13,131 nt of DNA, from the NCBI GenBank assembly GCA_949127925.1, contig CASBQX010000078.1, forward strand, positions 1 to 13,131. Direction: 5' to 3'. The notes under the pieces are model-generated. The model did no database searches. It was not told the origin of the DNA and saw only the letters and a list, made by a program, of their open reading frames with translations. Below, in pieces: positions 1 through 5,967 of the stretch. Position 1 is the stretch's first letter; each line of letters begins with the position of its first letter. This DNA is from Synechococcales cyanobacterium PMM_0002. Lineage in GTDB: Bacteria; Cyanobacteriota; Cyanobacteriia; Elainellales; Elainellaceae. Made by a program: the position numbers and the translations under genes.

Positions 1-591
1 GGCTTCGATGCGCTGTGGATTGGGCTAATCGGCTGGTTTGTGATTAACAATGCCAGTTCCTATAGCCGCGTTTCCGATGTGCAGGAGGCGGTCGGAGGGC
101 TGCTAGCTGCCGATGTGATGACCCGTGAGTTTCGCGTGGTCGATGCAAAGCTGACGCTACAGGCATTCAATGAAAACTACATACAGCAAGAAAGTGGAAT
201 CGCGCCCGCCTTTTTTGCTAGCTCAGATGGCCGCTACCGAGGCATGATTAAACCGGAAGACTTGCAGGAAATGGAGCGGAGCCTATGGGAGACGACCACT
301 CTAAATGATATTGTCCACCCGCTGCTGGAAATCCCATCTGTCCCGGAAACTGCCCCCTTGTCAGATGTGATCGATCAGCTAGAGACTCAAGAACTGCGCT
401 CGATTACCGTGCTCTCTCCGGCAGGGGCGGTGGCTGGCATGATCGATCGGGGCGATATTGTGCGAGCTGTGGTCGAAAAACTGAAGGTGCCTGTCCCCGA
501 TGCCTTAATTAACCGAATTAAGGAAGAAGGCACCTATCCACCAGGGTTGCCGTTGGGGGCGATCGCCAAATCGTTGAATCAAGGCGAGTGA
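1..591 (+). CDS. M50 (site-2 protease) family metalloprotease with two CBS domains, C-terminal part
   Basis: The frame is open from the first base of the window, so the N-terminus and the zinc site (HExxH and the later NPDG-type motif) lie upstream and cannot be checked. The visible 196 residues begin with the end of a membrane helix (GFDALWIGLIGWFVIN). Two CBS modules follow. The first begins near AADVMTREFRVVD and the second near LNDIVHPLLEIP, ending in GMIDRGDIVRAV. This order, membrane protease then paired CBS domains, is common in cyanobacterial and actinobacterial S2P-type intramembrane proteases, where CBS domains may sense adenine nucleotides. A GTG at 40 could be mistaken for a start, but it falls inside the helix and the reading frame continues upstream. 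The gene ends 18 bases before the convergent ligase gene, with no obvious terminator between them. The family call is fairly sure, the substrate unknown. Confidence 0.8.
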   Translation, partial: GFDALWIGLIGWFVINNASSYSRVSDVQEAVGGLLAADVMTREFRVVDAKLTLQAFNENYIQQESGIAPAFFASSDGRYRGMIKPEDLQEMERSLWETTTLNDIVHPLLEIPSVPETAPLSDVIDQLETQELRSITVLSPAGAVAGMIDRGDIVRAVVEKLKVPVPDALINRIKEEGTYPPGLPLGAIAKSLNQGE

Positions 592-609
592 TGGGTTGTA
601 GCCGCCCGA

Positions 610-1431
610 TTAGTATTGGGGAAGTGGTTCCAGCTTTGCCCTCACGGCTGCCCACTCCAACTGAGACAGCGGTTGGACAGCAAGCCGAATGTCAAAACAT
701 TCACAGGCAGCGGCGGTTAGAGCCTCGATTACAGTAGGAATGGTGAGGCCAGGAATTGCCGCAAACGGCGATCGCGACGGCACTGACTCACATGAAACCT
801 CACCTAAAACCTCACCTAAAACCTCACCTGAAACGCCAAATACCTGCTCAAATAAATCTGGGTCAGGGCACAGCCGCATCGAACCATGCTGCAACACCGC
901 ATCACCCTGCCGCAGCTGAGCGCTGCCTATGAGCTTGTTGCCATCTGGCATTACCAAATCTGCCCCTGTGGCAGTGCCAAAGCAATTAGGGTTATGGATA
1001 TAGCCACGTCTAGGGCTGCCATAACTCAGCGATACCCCCAGCGATCGCCATCCCGCAATCAAAAATTCACAAATCTGCTGGTATGCCTCAACTCGGCGGC
1101 TCGGCATGGCAGACGTTACCACAGCGTAGGTTAAATCACCCTGATGTAATACGGCGCGCCCGCCGCTGGGACGGCGCACTAGCTCTACCCGGCTTCCTTG
1201 CCAGGTAATGTGCTGCCAAGCATCCGGGACTTGGCGCTGATGGTACCCCAATGAAAGGGCGATCGGCTCCCATGTATAAAACCTGAGCGTAGACGGATGC
1301 AGCCCAGAGCAATGCTGCTCAAACAGCCAGCGATCAATGGCCATCTGCACCCGTCCAGGCGCATTTAGCAGCGGAATTAACCGCCAGCTTGCGGCATTAG
1401 GCGACGCCAAACTCGGCCTGCAACGCATCAT
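610..1431 (-). CDS. Lipoate/octanoate protein ligase family protein (LplA/LipM-like)
   Basis: This is a BPL/LplA/LipB-fold enzyme of about 273 residues, expected to attach lipoate or transfer octanoate to lipoyl domains. The fold starts with WRLIPLLNAPGRVQMAIDRWL near residue 16. The acyl-binding signature RRPSGGRAVLH is at about 86-96. The likely active lysine, K166, lies in GNKLIGSAQ, and QHGS follows at about 181-184; GSAQ plus QHGS recalls LipM-type members. Whether it acts as ligase, octanoyltransferase or amidotransferase cannot be told from sequence. The start is uncertain. The frame is open to 1446, but ATG-ATG at 1431 or TTG at 1410 both leave the conserved WRLIP intact, and none has a clear Shine-Dalgarno. 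The chosen start overlaps the end of the YbjN gene by 35 bases, suggesting translational coupling. A 12-bp in-frame tandem repeat inserts GEVL-type units at about residues 202-213. Confidence 0.8.
   Translation of the reverse strand: MMRCRPSLASPNAASWRLIPLLNAPGRVQMAIDRWLFEQHCSGLHPSTLRFYTWEPIALSLGYHQRQVPDAWQHITWQGSRVELVRRPSGGRAVLHQGDLTYAVVTSAMPSRRVEAYQQICEFLIAGWRSLGVSLSYGSPRRGYIHNPNCFGTATGADLVMPDGNKLIGSAQLRQGDAVLQHGSMRLCPDPDLFEQVFGVSGEVLGEVLGEVSCESVPSRSPFAAIPGLTIPTVIEALTAAACECFDIRLAVQPLSQLEWAAVRAKLEPLPQY
795..830. repeat. 12-bp tandem repeat, three units, inside the ligase gene
   Basis: Three consecutive units, aaacctcaccta twice then aaacctcacctg, are followed by a partial fourth (aaac). On the coding (minus) strand they encode GEV-rich tetrapeptides (GEVL, GEVL, GEVS). 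The unit is a multiple of three, so gain or loss of copies changes protein length without a frameshift. It lies after the QHGS motif, outside the acyl-binding signature. Confidence 0.9.
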
Positions 1432-1852
1432 CGTAGCTGTCGGCAATAGTCGCTACCACTGTAATATTGCGAGACACTTCCCCTGGTGAGAGTTCGGCTA
1501 CAGTGCGCTGAGCCACCACCACCACCTGATTGTCCATAATGCCAAAGTGCGACTCAAACGTACTAGACCAGTTAAGTTCAAGGAGTTTACGCGTTAACCC
1601 GGCTTCATTTTGCGCGGGCAGTTTGAGCACCGGTGCCCAAATGGTGAGAGTATCTTCATCGCTCTCTCCCGTTAGCCGCACAAACACCTCAACACTGCCG
1701 TACTTAAACTTCCACAGAGATCCCTCTTCTGAGTGGTTGACCATTGCACTTTGGTCTTCTTGCAAACTAGAGATCACCGTCTCAATGACATCAAGATGGC
1801 TAGTTTGTTCCATTTCGGTATCTAATAAGTCTTGGCTGGATTCAGGTTCCAT
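1397..1852 (-). CDS. YbjN domain-containing protein
   Basis: A soluble acidic protein of 151 residues with no signal peptide or membrane segment. The pattern HLDVIETVISSLQEDQSAMV, then LWKFKYGSVEVFVRL, then LLELNWSSTFESHFGIMDNQVVVVAQRTV matches YbjN-domain proteins, which resemble type III secretion chaperones in fold and are widespread in cyanobacteria. E. coli YbjN has been linked to stress and motility, but no biochemical role is established, so function here is unknown. The frame can be extended to a TTG at 1882. I prefer the ATG at 1852 because the added residues look unlike the family, and even residues 1-13 are poorly conserved in type; the ATG at 1813 is another option. The 3' end overlaps the ligase gene, so the two are probably transcribed together. 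Confidence 0.75.
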   Translation of the reverse strand: MEPESSQDLLDTEMEQTSHLDVIETVISSLQEDQSAMVNHSEEGSLWKFKYGSVEVFVRLTGESDEDTLTIWAPVLKLPAQNEAGLTRKLLELNWSSTFESHFGIMDNQVVVVAQRTVAELSPGEVSRNITVVATIADSYDDALQAEFGVA

Positions 1853-1922
1853 AGGAGCTGTGTGCTGTGAAATACAGTTCAATTCTCGTTGCTAACCCAA
1901 CTTTAGCCCGTTCAGGCTCGAT

Positions 1923-1968
1923 CTGCATGTAGTGAAAACGCAAACTTTTGCCGCTCTACTACATGCAG
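1923..1968. repeat. Inverted repeat with perfect 11-bp arms
   Basis: CTGCATGTAGT (1923-1933) and its exact reverse complement ACTACATGCAG (1958-1968) flank a 24-base spacer. It lies 50 bases downstream of the folE stop and 71 bases upstream of the YbjN start, both genes reading on the minus strand. It could end folE transcription as a stem-loop, but neither side has the T-run of a classic intrinsic terminator. A regulatory site for the YbjN gene, or the remnant of a small mobile element, are alternatives. Confidence 0.7.
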
Positions 1969-1981
1969 TGACCTCGCCCTT

Positions 1982-2015
1982 ATGTCATCTAGCGCCAAAT
2001 GTCATCTAGCGCCCA
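1982..2015. repeat. 17-bp tandem duplication just after folE
   Basis: Two adjacent copies of atgtcatctagcgcc, each followed by aa or ca, start at 1982 and 1999. They end two bases short of the folE stop codon. The pair looks like a recent slippage duplication; no function is visible. Confidence 0.9.
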
Positions 2016-2017
2016 GG

Positions 2018-2743
2018 CTAGAAAAATGCGGGCTGGTGGCGAATCAAACTCAGAAACTCTTCACGCGTCTTGGAATCTTCTTGGAATACCCCAATCATGG
2101 CGCTGGTCACCGTCCAAGAACCCGGTTTCTGCACCCCACGCATGACCATGCACATGTGGCTGGCTTCCATGACTACAGCCACACCCTTGGGTTCAAGAAT
2201 GGTTTGTACGGCCTCGGCAATCTGACGGGTGAGGCGCTCTTGCACCTGCAAACGGCGAGAGTACATTTCCACAATTCGAGCCAGCTTACTTAACCCCACT
2301 ACCTTTTGGTTGGGGATGTAGGCCACATGGACTTTGCCCATAAACGGCAGCATGTGATGTTCGCAAAGGCTGAAGGCAGTGATGTCACGCACCAGCACCA
2401 TTTCATTGTGCCCTTCATCAAAAATGGCACCGTTTACTAGTTCTTCTAGCGACTGGTTATAGCCGCTGGTGAGGAATTTCATGGCTTCGGCCACCCGCTT
2501 GGGCGTCTTTAATAGCCCTTCGCGTTCGGGGTCTTCCCCAACTCCAAGCAACATTGTGTGTACGGCTGCCATCATCTCTTCGCTAGAGACCTCAGTGGGT
2601 TTGGGGGCAACATCTTGACCGTAGGACGTGGCTCGATCAGGGCGCACGGTGAGATTAAGAGCCTCAGCAGCATCGGCTGCATTTCCCTGTTTTGTGCGAG
2701 ATGGGTTGAGGTTGTTGAAACCGTTAGGAGAGATAGTAGTCAT
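2018..2743 (-). CDS. folE: GTP cyclohydrolase I
   Basis: FolE converts GTP to 7,8-dihydroneopterin triphosphate, the first step toward tetrahydrofolate and pterins. It is a cytosolic homodecamer with catalytic zinc. The 241 residues contain the full active site. In SLCEHHMLPF, C127 and H130 match the E. coli zinc ligands C110 and H113, and H129 matches the catalytic H112. In ASHMCMVMRG, H196 and C198 match H179 and C181. The segment from GKVHVAYIPNQKVVGLSKLARIVE to RLTRQIA is typical of the family. The first 50 or so residues are a variable, polar extension. The start at 2743 (MTTISPNG) fits the frame, but no strong Shine-Dalgarno precedes it. It lies 107 bases after the SDR gene on the same strand. 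That gap and the 3' border both hold short tandem repeats. Confidence 0.96.
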   Translation of the reverse strand: MTTISPNGFNNLNPSRTKQGNAADAAEALNLTVRPDRATSYGQDVAPKPTEVSSEEMMAAVHTMLLGVGEDPEREGLLKTPKRVAEAMKFLTSGYNQSLEELVNGAIFDEGHNEMVLVRDITAFSLCEHHMLPFMGKVHVAYIPNQKVVGLSKLARIVEMYSRRLQVQERLTRQIAEAVQTILEPKGVAVVMEASHMCMVMRGVQKPGSWTVTSAMIGVFQEDSKTREEFLSLIRHQPAFF

Positions 2744-2758
2744 AGTTATTGGGTGAAG

Positions 2759-2790
2759 TTTTCAGTAGAAGAACTTTTCAGTAGAAACAG
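2759..2790. repeat. 16-bp tandem duplication in the folE leader
   Basis: The 12 bases ttttcagtagaa occur at 2759-2770 and again at 2775-2786, giving two 16-base units (tails gaac and acag). The block begins 15 bases upstream of the folE start, so it would lie in the 5' untranslated leader or in the spacer from the SDR gene. Confidence 0.85.
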
Positions 2791-2804
2791 TGGGATGAGC
2801 AGAA

Positions 2805-2837
2805 CCGTTGAATGGCCGTTGAATGGCCGTTGAATGG
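2805..2837. repeat. 11-bp tandem repeat, three exact units, between SDR gene and folE
   Basis: Three identical adjacent units of ccgttgaatgg (2805, 2816, 2827) are followed by ccgc. They end 13 bases before the stop codon of the SDR gene. Together with the 16-bp duplication next to it, this block fills most of the 107-base spacer, so spacer length probably varies between strains. Confidence 0.92.
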
Positions 2838-2850
2838 CCGCAGTGGATTC

Positions 2851-3576
2851 CTAGAGAGCGCCACCGCTGGGCAGCAAGGTAATCTCTTCAATGACTGCCC
2901 CATGTGGAACTAGAGCAGCATGTAAAATCGACTGAGCCACGACGTCGGGGGTTAGCATCTGGGAGCGGTCGAAGTTTGCCTGGACAGTCTGGGTGTCCCA
3001 CAGGGGGGTGTTCACAGAGCCAGGGCAAAAGGTAACAACCCGGATGCCATGGGGTCGTTCTTCGGCTGCTAAGGTTTTGGAGAGGGCAATCAAACCTGCC
3101 TTGCTGACGTTGTAGGCTCCCCATCCTGGAAATGCCTGATAGCCAGCGATTGATGCCACGTTGATGATGATGCCCTGATGGCGGTCGCGCATTCCCGGCA
3201 CGATGGCTTGAATACACTGAAACACGCTGGTTAGGTTGAGGTTGATCACCTGCTGCCAATCAGCTAAAGGAGTGGCTAGCACGTCTGCGGTGTAGCCCAT
3301 GCCAGCGTTGTTGACCAGGATGTGGATGGGGCCAAACTGTGTGGCGATCGCCGCCATCTTTTCAGCCACCTGATCTACATTTCCCAAATCGAGTGGGCAG
3401 GTTTGCACGTCTACCCCGAGTGCTCTGGCTGCGGCTGCCACGGCTTCTAATTCGTCTTTAGATCGACTCACCAAGACTAAATCAAAGCCTGCTTGGGCAA
3501 AGGCCATAGCGGTGGCTTGGCCAATTCCCCGACTTGCCCCTGTAATTAATGCACGTTGACCAATGGAAAGAGCCAT
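2851..3576 (-). CDS. SDR family oxidoreductase (classical, NADP-type)
   Basis: A classical short-chain dehydrogenase/reductase of 241 residues, soluble and FabG-like. The cofactor glycine motif TGASRGIG is at 12-19. R16 and R38 (in VLVSRSK) favour NADP(H). NNAG is at 89-92. The catalytic set N114, S142, Y155 and K159 (YNVSK) is complete, and CPGSVNT follows near 184-190. The substrate cannot be read from these motifs; 3-oxoacyl-ACP reductase is the default database name. Its position directly upstream of folE on the same strand raises the possibility of a pterin reductase of sepiapterin-reductase type, but this is inference from context only. The start MALSIGQ leaves a normal-length N-terminus before the first beta strand; no clear Shine-Dalgarno is visible. 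A perfect 8-bp inverted repeat lies 45 bases upstream. Confidence 0.9.
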   Translation of the reverse strand: MALSIGQRALITGASRGIGQATAMAFAQAGFDLVLVSRSKDELEAVAAAARALGVDVQTCPLDLGNVDQVAEKMAAIATQFGPIHILVNNAGMGYTADVLATPLADWQQVINLNLTSVFQCIQAIVPGMRDRHQGIIINVASIAGYQAFPGWGAYNVSKAGLIALSKTLAAEERPHGIRVVTFCPGSVNTPLWDTQTVQANFDRSQMLTPDVVAQSILHAALVPHGAVIEEITLLPSGGAL

Positions 3577-3620
3577 GAATGTCTAAATACTTCACTAAAG
3601 GATGTCACGAAGTTAGATCA

Positions 3621-3638
3621 GGCTGGAACATTCCAGCC
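3621..3638. promoter_or_regulatory. Near-palindromic site upstream of the SDR gene
   Basis: GGCTGGAA and TTCCAGCC, perfect 8-bp arms around a 2-base centre (ca), lie 45 bases upstream of the SDR start. A 2-base loop is too tight for a good RNA hairpin, so a dimeric repressor or activator site is more likely than a terminator. The binding protein is unknown. Confidence 0.4.
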
Positions 3639-3813
3639 CTGCCCAATAAACGTATGGATTGACGCTCACAAAAAATTAAACCGAACCCACAAAGGCATCA
3701 AAATTCAGATGTAAGACTTGGCTTCAGGTTCAAGCAGCGCACCTCTAGCCAGCACCCAACCGACTGGCCAGGTTGAATTAAGCTGATCTAGAGCGCTGAT
3801 TTAAACCGGACGT

Positions 3814-3845
3814 GCTGATTAAAAATCAGCGTTCAAACTATGAAC
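3814..3845. other. Two adjacent small hairpins in the accA-SDR spacer
   Basis: GCTGATT (3814-3820) pairs with AATCAGC (3824-3830) around a 3-base loop. It is followed at once by GTTCA (3831-3835) pairing with TGAAC (3841-3845) around 5 bases. Read on the minus strand, the first hairpin has TTT in its loop but no T-run after it. If the candidate promoter near 4020 is active, both would be in its transcript. Confidence 0.35.
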
Positions 3846-4014
3846 CGCCCGGATTAGTCGAGCAAAATTATGAGAAAAGGTGATTTTATCCGAACTAGGA
3901 AACATCTTCCACACAACGCTGAAAAACTCGCAAGTTTCCTTCAGATGGAGCCGGATCACCTGTTAGAGACTCGGTGAACAGACCTCAATTATGTTAAGAA
4001 ATGTTTCAAGCTTG

Positions 4015-4023
4015 ATTATAGCA
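4015..4023 (-). promoter_or_regulatory. Candidate extended -10 promoter reading toward the SDR gene
   Basis: On the minus strand the bases read TGCTATAAT, a consensus -10 hexamer with the extended TGn element. No good -35 hexamer sits 16-18 bases upstream, which extended -10 promoters can tolerate. Transcription would start near 4008 and give a leader of about 430 bases before the SDR start, or a separate small RNA. Confidence 0.4.
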
Positions 4024-4194
4024 TTAAGAATTTAGTGTCCTCATGATGCTCGGTGTGCATCTGCATCAAAACCTAATTTCAACTGCACCTCGCACCTGAA
4101 ACTGGGCTTTCATCACGATAGATCATTCGAGCTGCCCTCGACGGGCGGAATGCCGAACCTCAATGCAGATGAAAAATCCCCTAAACGCCACAGC

Positions 4195-5175
4195 CTAGGC
4201 AGAAACTTCCGTAAACATGCCAATCTTGCGGAATTTTTGATAACGCGACTCTCGGCGTTGAGCGTGGGTTAGCTGGTTTAGCTCATTGAGATTGGCCACA
4301 ATAGCCGCTTTGAGCGTAGCCGCTGCCTGAAGTGGGCTGGCATGAGCACCCCCGCTAGGTTCGTCCAGTAATTGGTCGAGAATGCCTAGTGCTTTTAAGT
4401 CTTGGGCTGTGACTTTTAGCGCCTCAGCGGCTTGAGGAGATTTGCCTGCGTCCTTCCAAAGAATCGCCGCACAGGCTTCCGGGCTGGCCACGTAGTAAAC
4501 CGAATGTTCAAACATCAGCAGGCGATCGCCCACTCCAATGCCGAGCGCCCCACCCGAACCCCCTTCCCCAATCACCGTGCAGATAATTGGCACGTCTAGG
4601 CGAAACATTTCTCGCAGGTTATAGGCGATCGCCTCACCTTGGCCCAAGCGCTCTGCTTCTAGCCCTGGGTAGGCTCCCGGTGTGTCAATAAAGGTCAAAA
4701 TCGGCATGCCAAACCGATTGGCATGTTCCATCAGCCGCATGGCTTTGCGATAGCCGCCGGGTGAGGCCATGCCAAAGTTACGCGCCACGTTGTCTTTGGT
4801 ATCGCGCCCCTTTTGGTTGCCTAGCATCACGACAGGCTGGCCATCTAACCGCGCCACACCGCCCACCAAGGCTCGATCATCGGTACCCGTCATGCGATCG
4901 CCATGCAGTTCAATCCATTCATCCGTCATCGCCTGGATGTAATCGAGCGTACTAGGACGACGTGGATGTCGAGCGACCTGTAGCCGCTGCAACGGGGTTA
5001 AATTATGAAAAATCTCGTGCCGTAGCTGATTCGCCCGCTCTTCTAAATCGTGGATTTGATCAGATACATCTACTTCACTCTCCTCCGCCAACTCACGAAT
5101 TTGAGTGATCCGCGCTTCTAACTCTGCCAGCGGTTTTTCAAAATCTAATAGGGGACGACGTTCAGCGTTGCTCAT
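4195..5175 (-). CDS. accA: Acetyl-CoA carboxylase carboxyltransferase subunit alpha
   Basis: AccA pairs with AccD to move the carboxyl group from biotin (on AccB) to acetyl-CoA, making malonyl-CoA for fatty-acid synthesis in the cytosol. The 326 residues match the usual bacterial length of about 320. An N-terminal helical coiled-coil region (about 14-55, FEKPLAELEARITQIRELAE) is followed by the crotonase-like domain. LVGGVARLDGQPVVMLGNQKG is near 103-123. The glycine-rich oxyanion-hole segments SPGGYRKA (138-145) and GEGGSGGALGIG (203-214) are intact. The start MSNAERRPLLDFEKPL fits the family, although the bases before it are C/T-rich without a clear Shine-Dalgarno. It follows a small membrane-protein gene by 77 bases on the same strand, possibly one transcript. 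No frameshift or missing key residue is seen. Confidence 0.97.
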   Translation of the reverse strand: MSNAERRPLLDFEKPLAELEARITQIRELAEESEVDVSDQIHDLEERANQLRHEIFHNLTPLQRLQVARHPRRPSTLDYIQAMTDEWIELHGDRMTGTDDRALVGGVARLDGQPVVMLGNQKGRDTKDNVARNFGMASPGGYRKAMRLMEHANRFGMPILTFIDTPGAYPGLEAERLGQGEAIAYNLREMFRLDVPIICTVIGEGGSGGALGIGVGDRLLMFEHSVYYVASPEACAAILWKDAGKSPQAAEALKVTAQDLKALGILDQLLDEPSGGAHASPLQAAATLKAAIVANLNELNQLTHAQRRESRYQKFRKIGMFTEVSA

Positions 5176-5252
5176 AGGGGAGAGGGCTAGAGATTTGGAA
5201 TTAGAAACATGCGATCACACCGTAGAGATCTTAACAACTGGGGGGACATCCT

Positions 5253-5657
5253 TCACCCGTCGTCGTCCTCGTCCTCTTCCCCTTGGCCATCGCGCCGCCC
5301 CAATTCATATACCCCTGTCCCGATCGCCGCTAGCATCCCGACACTAATTGCCCAACTGCGTCCCAGGCTAACGTCCGTGAGGTAGTTTAAGCCCCCACCG
5401 ACCATCACAAACGGAATGACGCTGAGGAGAGCCGCATAGAAAGCATTTTGGGACTCGCGGGCTGGCTTTGTCCGATCAAACTCTGCTTGTGAGGTGTAAA
5501 GCGATCGCTCGGCATAGTTGAACCAGCGCGCCAGCTGATCAATCACCCAATCGCTGAGCGGAGAAAAGCCCAGGTATAGGGCAATTGCCCACAGCCCGAC
5601 TCCAGCAACAGTGGTTGGATCAATCTGGATCTGGAAGGGAAATAGGTCACTCAGCAT
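5253..5657 (-). CDS. Small membrane protein of unknown function upstream of accA
   Basis: I do not recognise a named family. The 134-residue protein, counted from the ATG at 5657, has three likely membrane helices. They are near 16-31 (TVAGVGLWAIALYLGF), 74-92 (centred on ALLSVIPFVMVGG) and 101-119 (SWAISVGMLAAIGTGVYEL). A soluble loop of about 40 residues with several charges separates helices 1 and 2. The C-terminus is strongly acidic (GEEDEDDDG), with no further domain. The frame can be extended to a TTG at 5681, but the ATG is the more natural start. Codon use and the presence of HIP1 sites inside and just upstream match the neighbours, so nothing suggests transfer. The accA gene begins 77 bases downstream on the same strand. 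A role with membrane lipid or with ACC is only a guess from position. Confidence 0.65.
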   Translation of the reverse strand: MLSDLFPFQIQIDPTTVAGVGLWAIALYLGFSPLSDWVIDQLARWFNYAERSLYTSQAEFDRTKPARESQNAFYAALLSVIPFVMVGGGLNYLTDVSLGRSWAISVGMLAAIGTGVYELGRRDGQGEEDEDDDG

Positions 5658-5760
5658 GGGAGGGGCGATCGCAAACCGCAAAAAAGAACGTTAATCGATT
5701 GTAAACGTTGATGAATTACCCGATGCTGACAGCTAGAGAGGGCAGCAGAAATCTTGTCTA

Positions 5761-5788
5761 AAAGTTTTCCAAAATTTTGGAAAACTTT
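5761..5788. promoter_or_regulatory. Perfect 28-bp palindrome in a divergent intergenic region
   Basis: The 14 bases AAAGTTTTCCAAAA are followed directly by their exact reverse complement, with no spacer and no mismatch. It lies 103 bases upstream of the small membrane-protein start (minus) and 179 bases upstream of the pentapeptide-repeat start (plus). Both genes read away from it, so a terminator would have nothing obvious to end. A dimer-binding operator or a cruciform-forming site is more likely. I do not recognise it as an NtcA (GTA-N8-TAC) or LexA site. Confidence 0.6.
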
Positions 5789-5923
5789 CCGAAATTCAAA
5801 TTGGCCAACCTGTAGCTAAGACCTTGCCACTGAACCACGACTATTCGTCAGCAGGTCATCCCAAAGCATGACGCTTCAATCTGTCAGCCGTGCCACACTA
5901 GAAATAGCCCTAAAGCTAGCCAT

Positions 5924-5962
5924 AGAGGAGCATCTTGCCCTCCTCTGCGCTACAACTGGAGG
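5924..5962 (+). promoter_or_regulatory. Leader with two mutually exclusive hairpins and ribosome binding site
   Basis: GGAGG at 5958-5962 is a strong Shine-Dalgarno five bases before the ATG at 5968. Upstream, CCTCC at 5939-5943 is its exact complement and could cover it. The same bases sit in CTCCTCT (5940-5946), which pairs with AGAGGAG (5924-5930) around a 9-base loop. Only one of the two pairings can form, so the leader could switch between a free and a blocked ribosome site. Pairing is seen in sequence; regulation is inferred. Confidence 0.4.
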
Positions 5963-5967
5963 TATAA

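Larger units (their letters stand above)
3577..4194. other. 618-base intergenic region without a convincing gene
   Basis: The region separates accA (upstream) from the SDR gene (downstream), both minus strand. It is more AT-rich than its neighbours. It holds a palindrome near the SDR start, adjacent hairpins at 3814-3845, a minus-strand extended -10 box near 4020, and a pair of 9-bp inverted segments (CATCTGCAT at 4059-4067, ATGCAGATG at 4162-4170). The longest plausible small frame I found runs from 3870 to 3977 on the plus strand (35 codons, MRKGDFIRTRKHL and onward). It has no good ribosome site and I do not call it. I see no tRNA and no clear T-run terminator after accA. Confidence 0.7.

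Noticed and set aside
40..591. Independent CBS-domain protein starting at the GTG at 40
   Set aside because: The frame is open upstream to base 1 and encodes a hydrophobic helix continuous with it, as expected for a truncated M50 protease.
1530..1895. 121-codon plus-strand frame opposite the YbjN gene
   Set aside because: The opposite strand encodes a recognisable YbjN domain, and this frame has no motif.
3945..3960. GCCGGATCACCT, resembling the 3' end of 16S rRNA (GGCTGGATCACCTCC)
   Set aside because: The match is about a dozen bases with mismatches, and the anti-Shine-Dalgarno CCTCC is missing; no other rRNA sequence is nearby.
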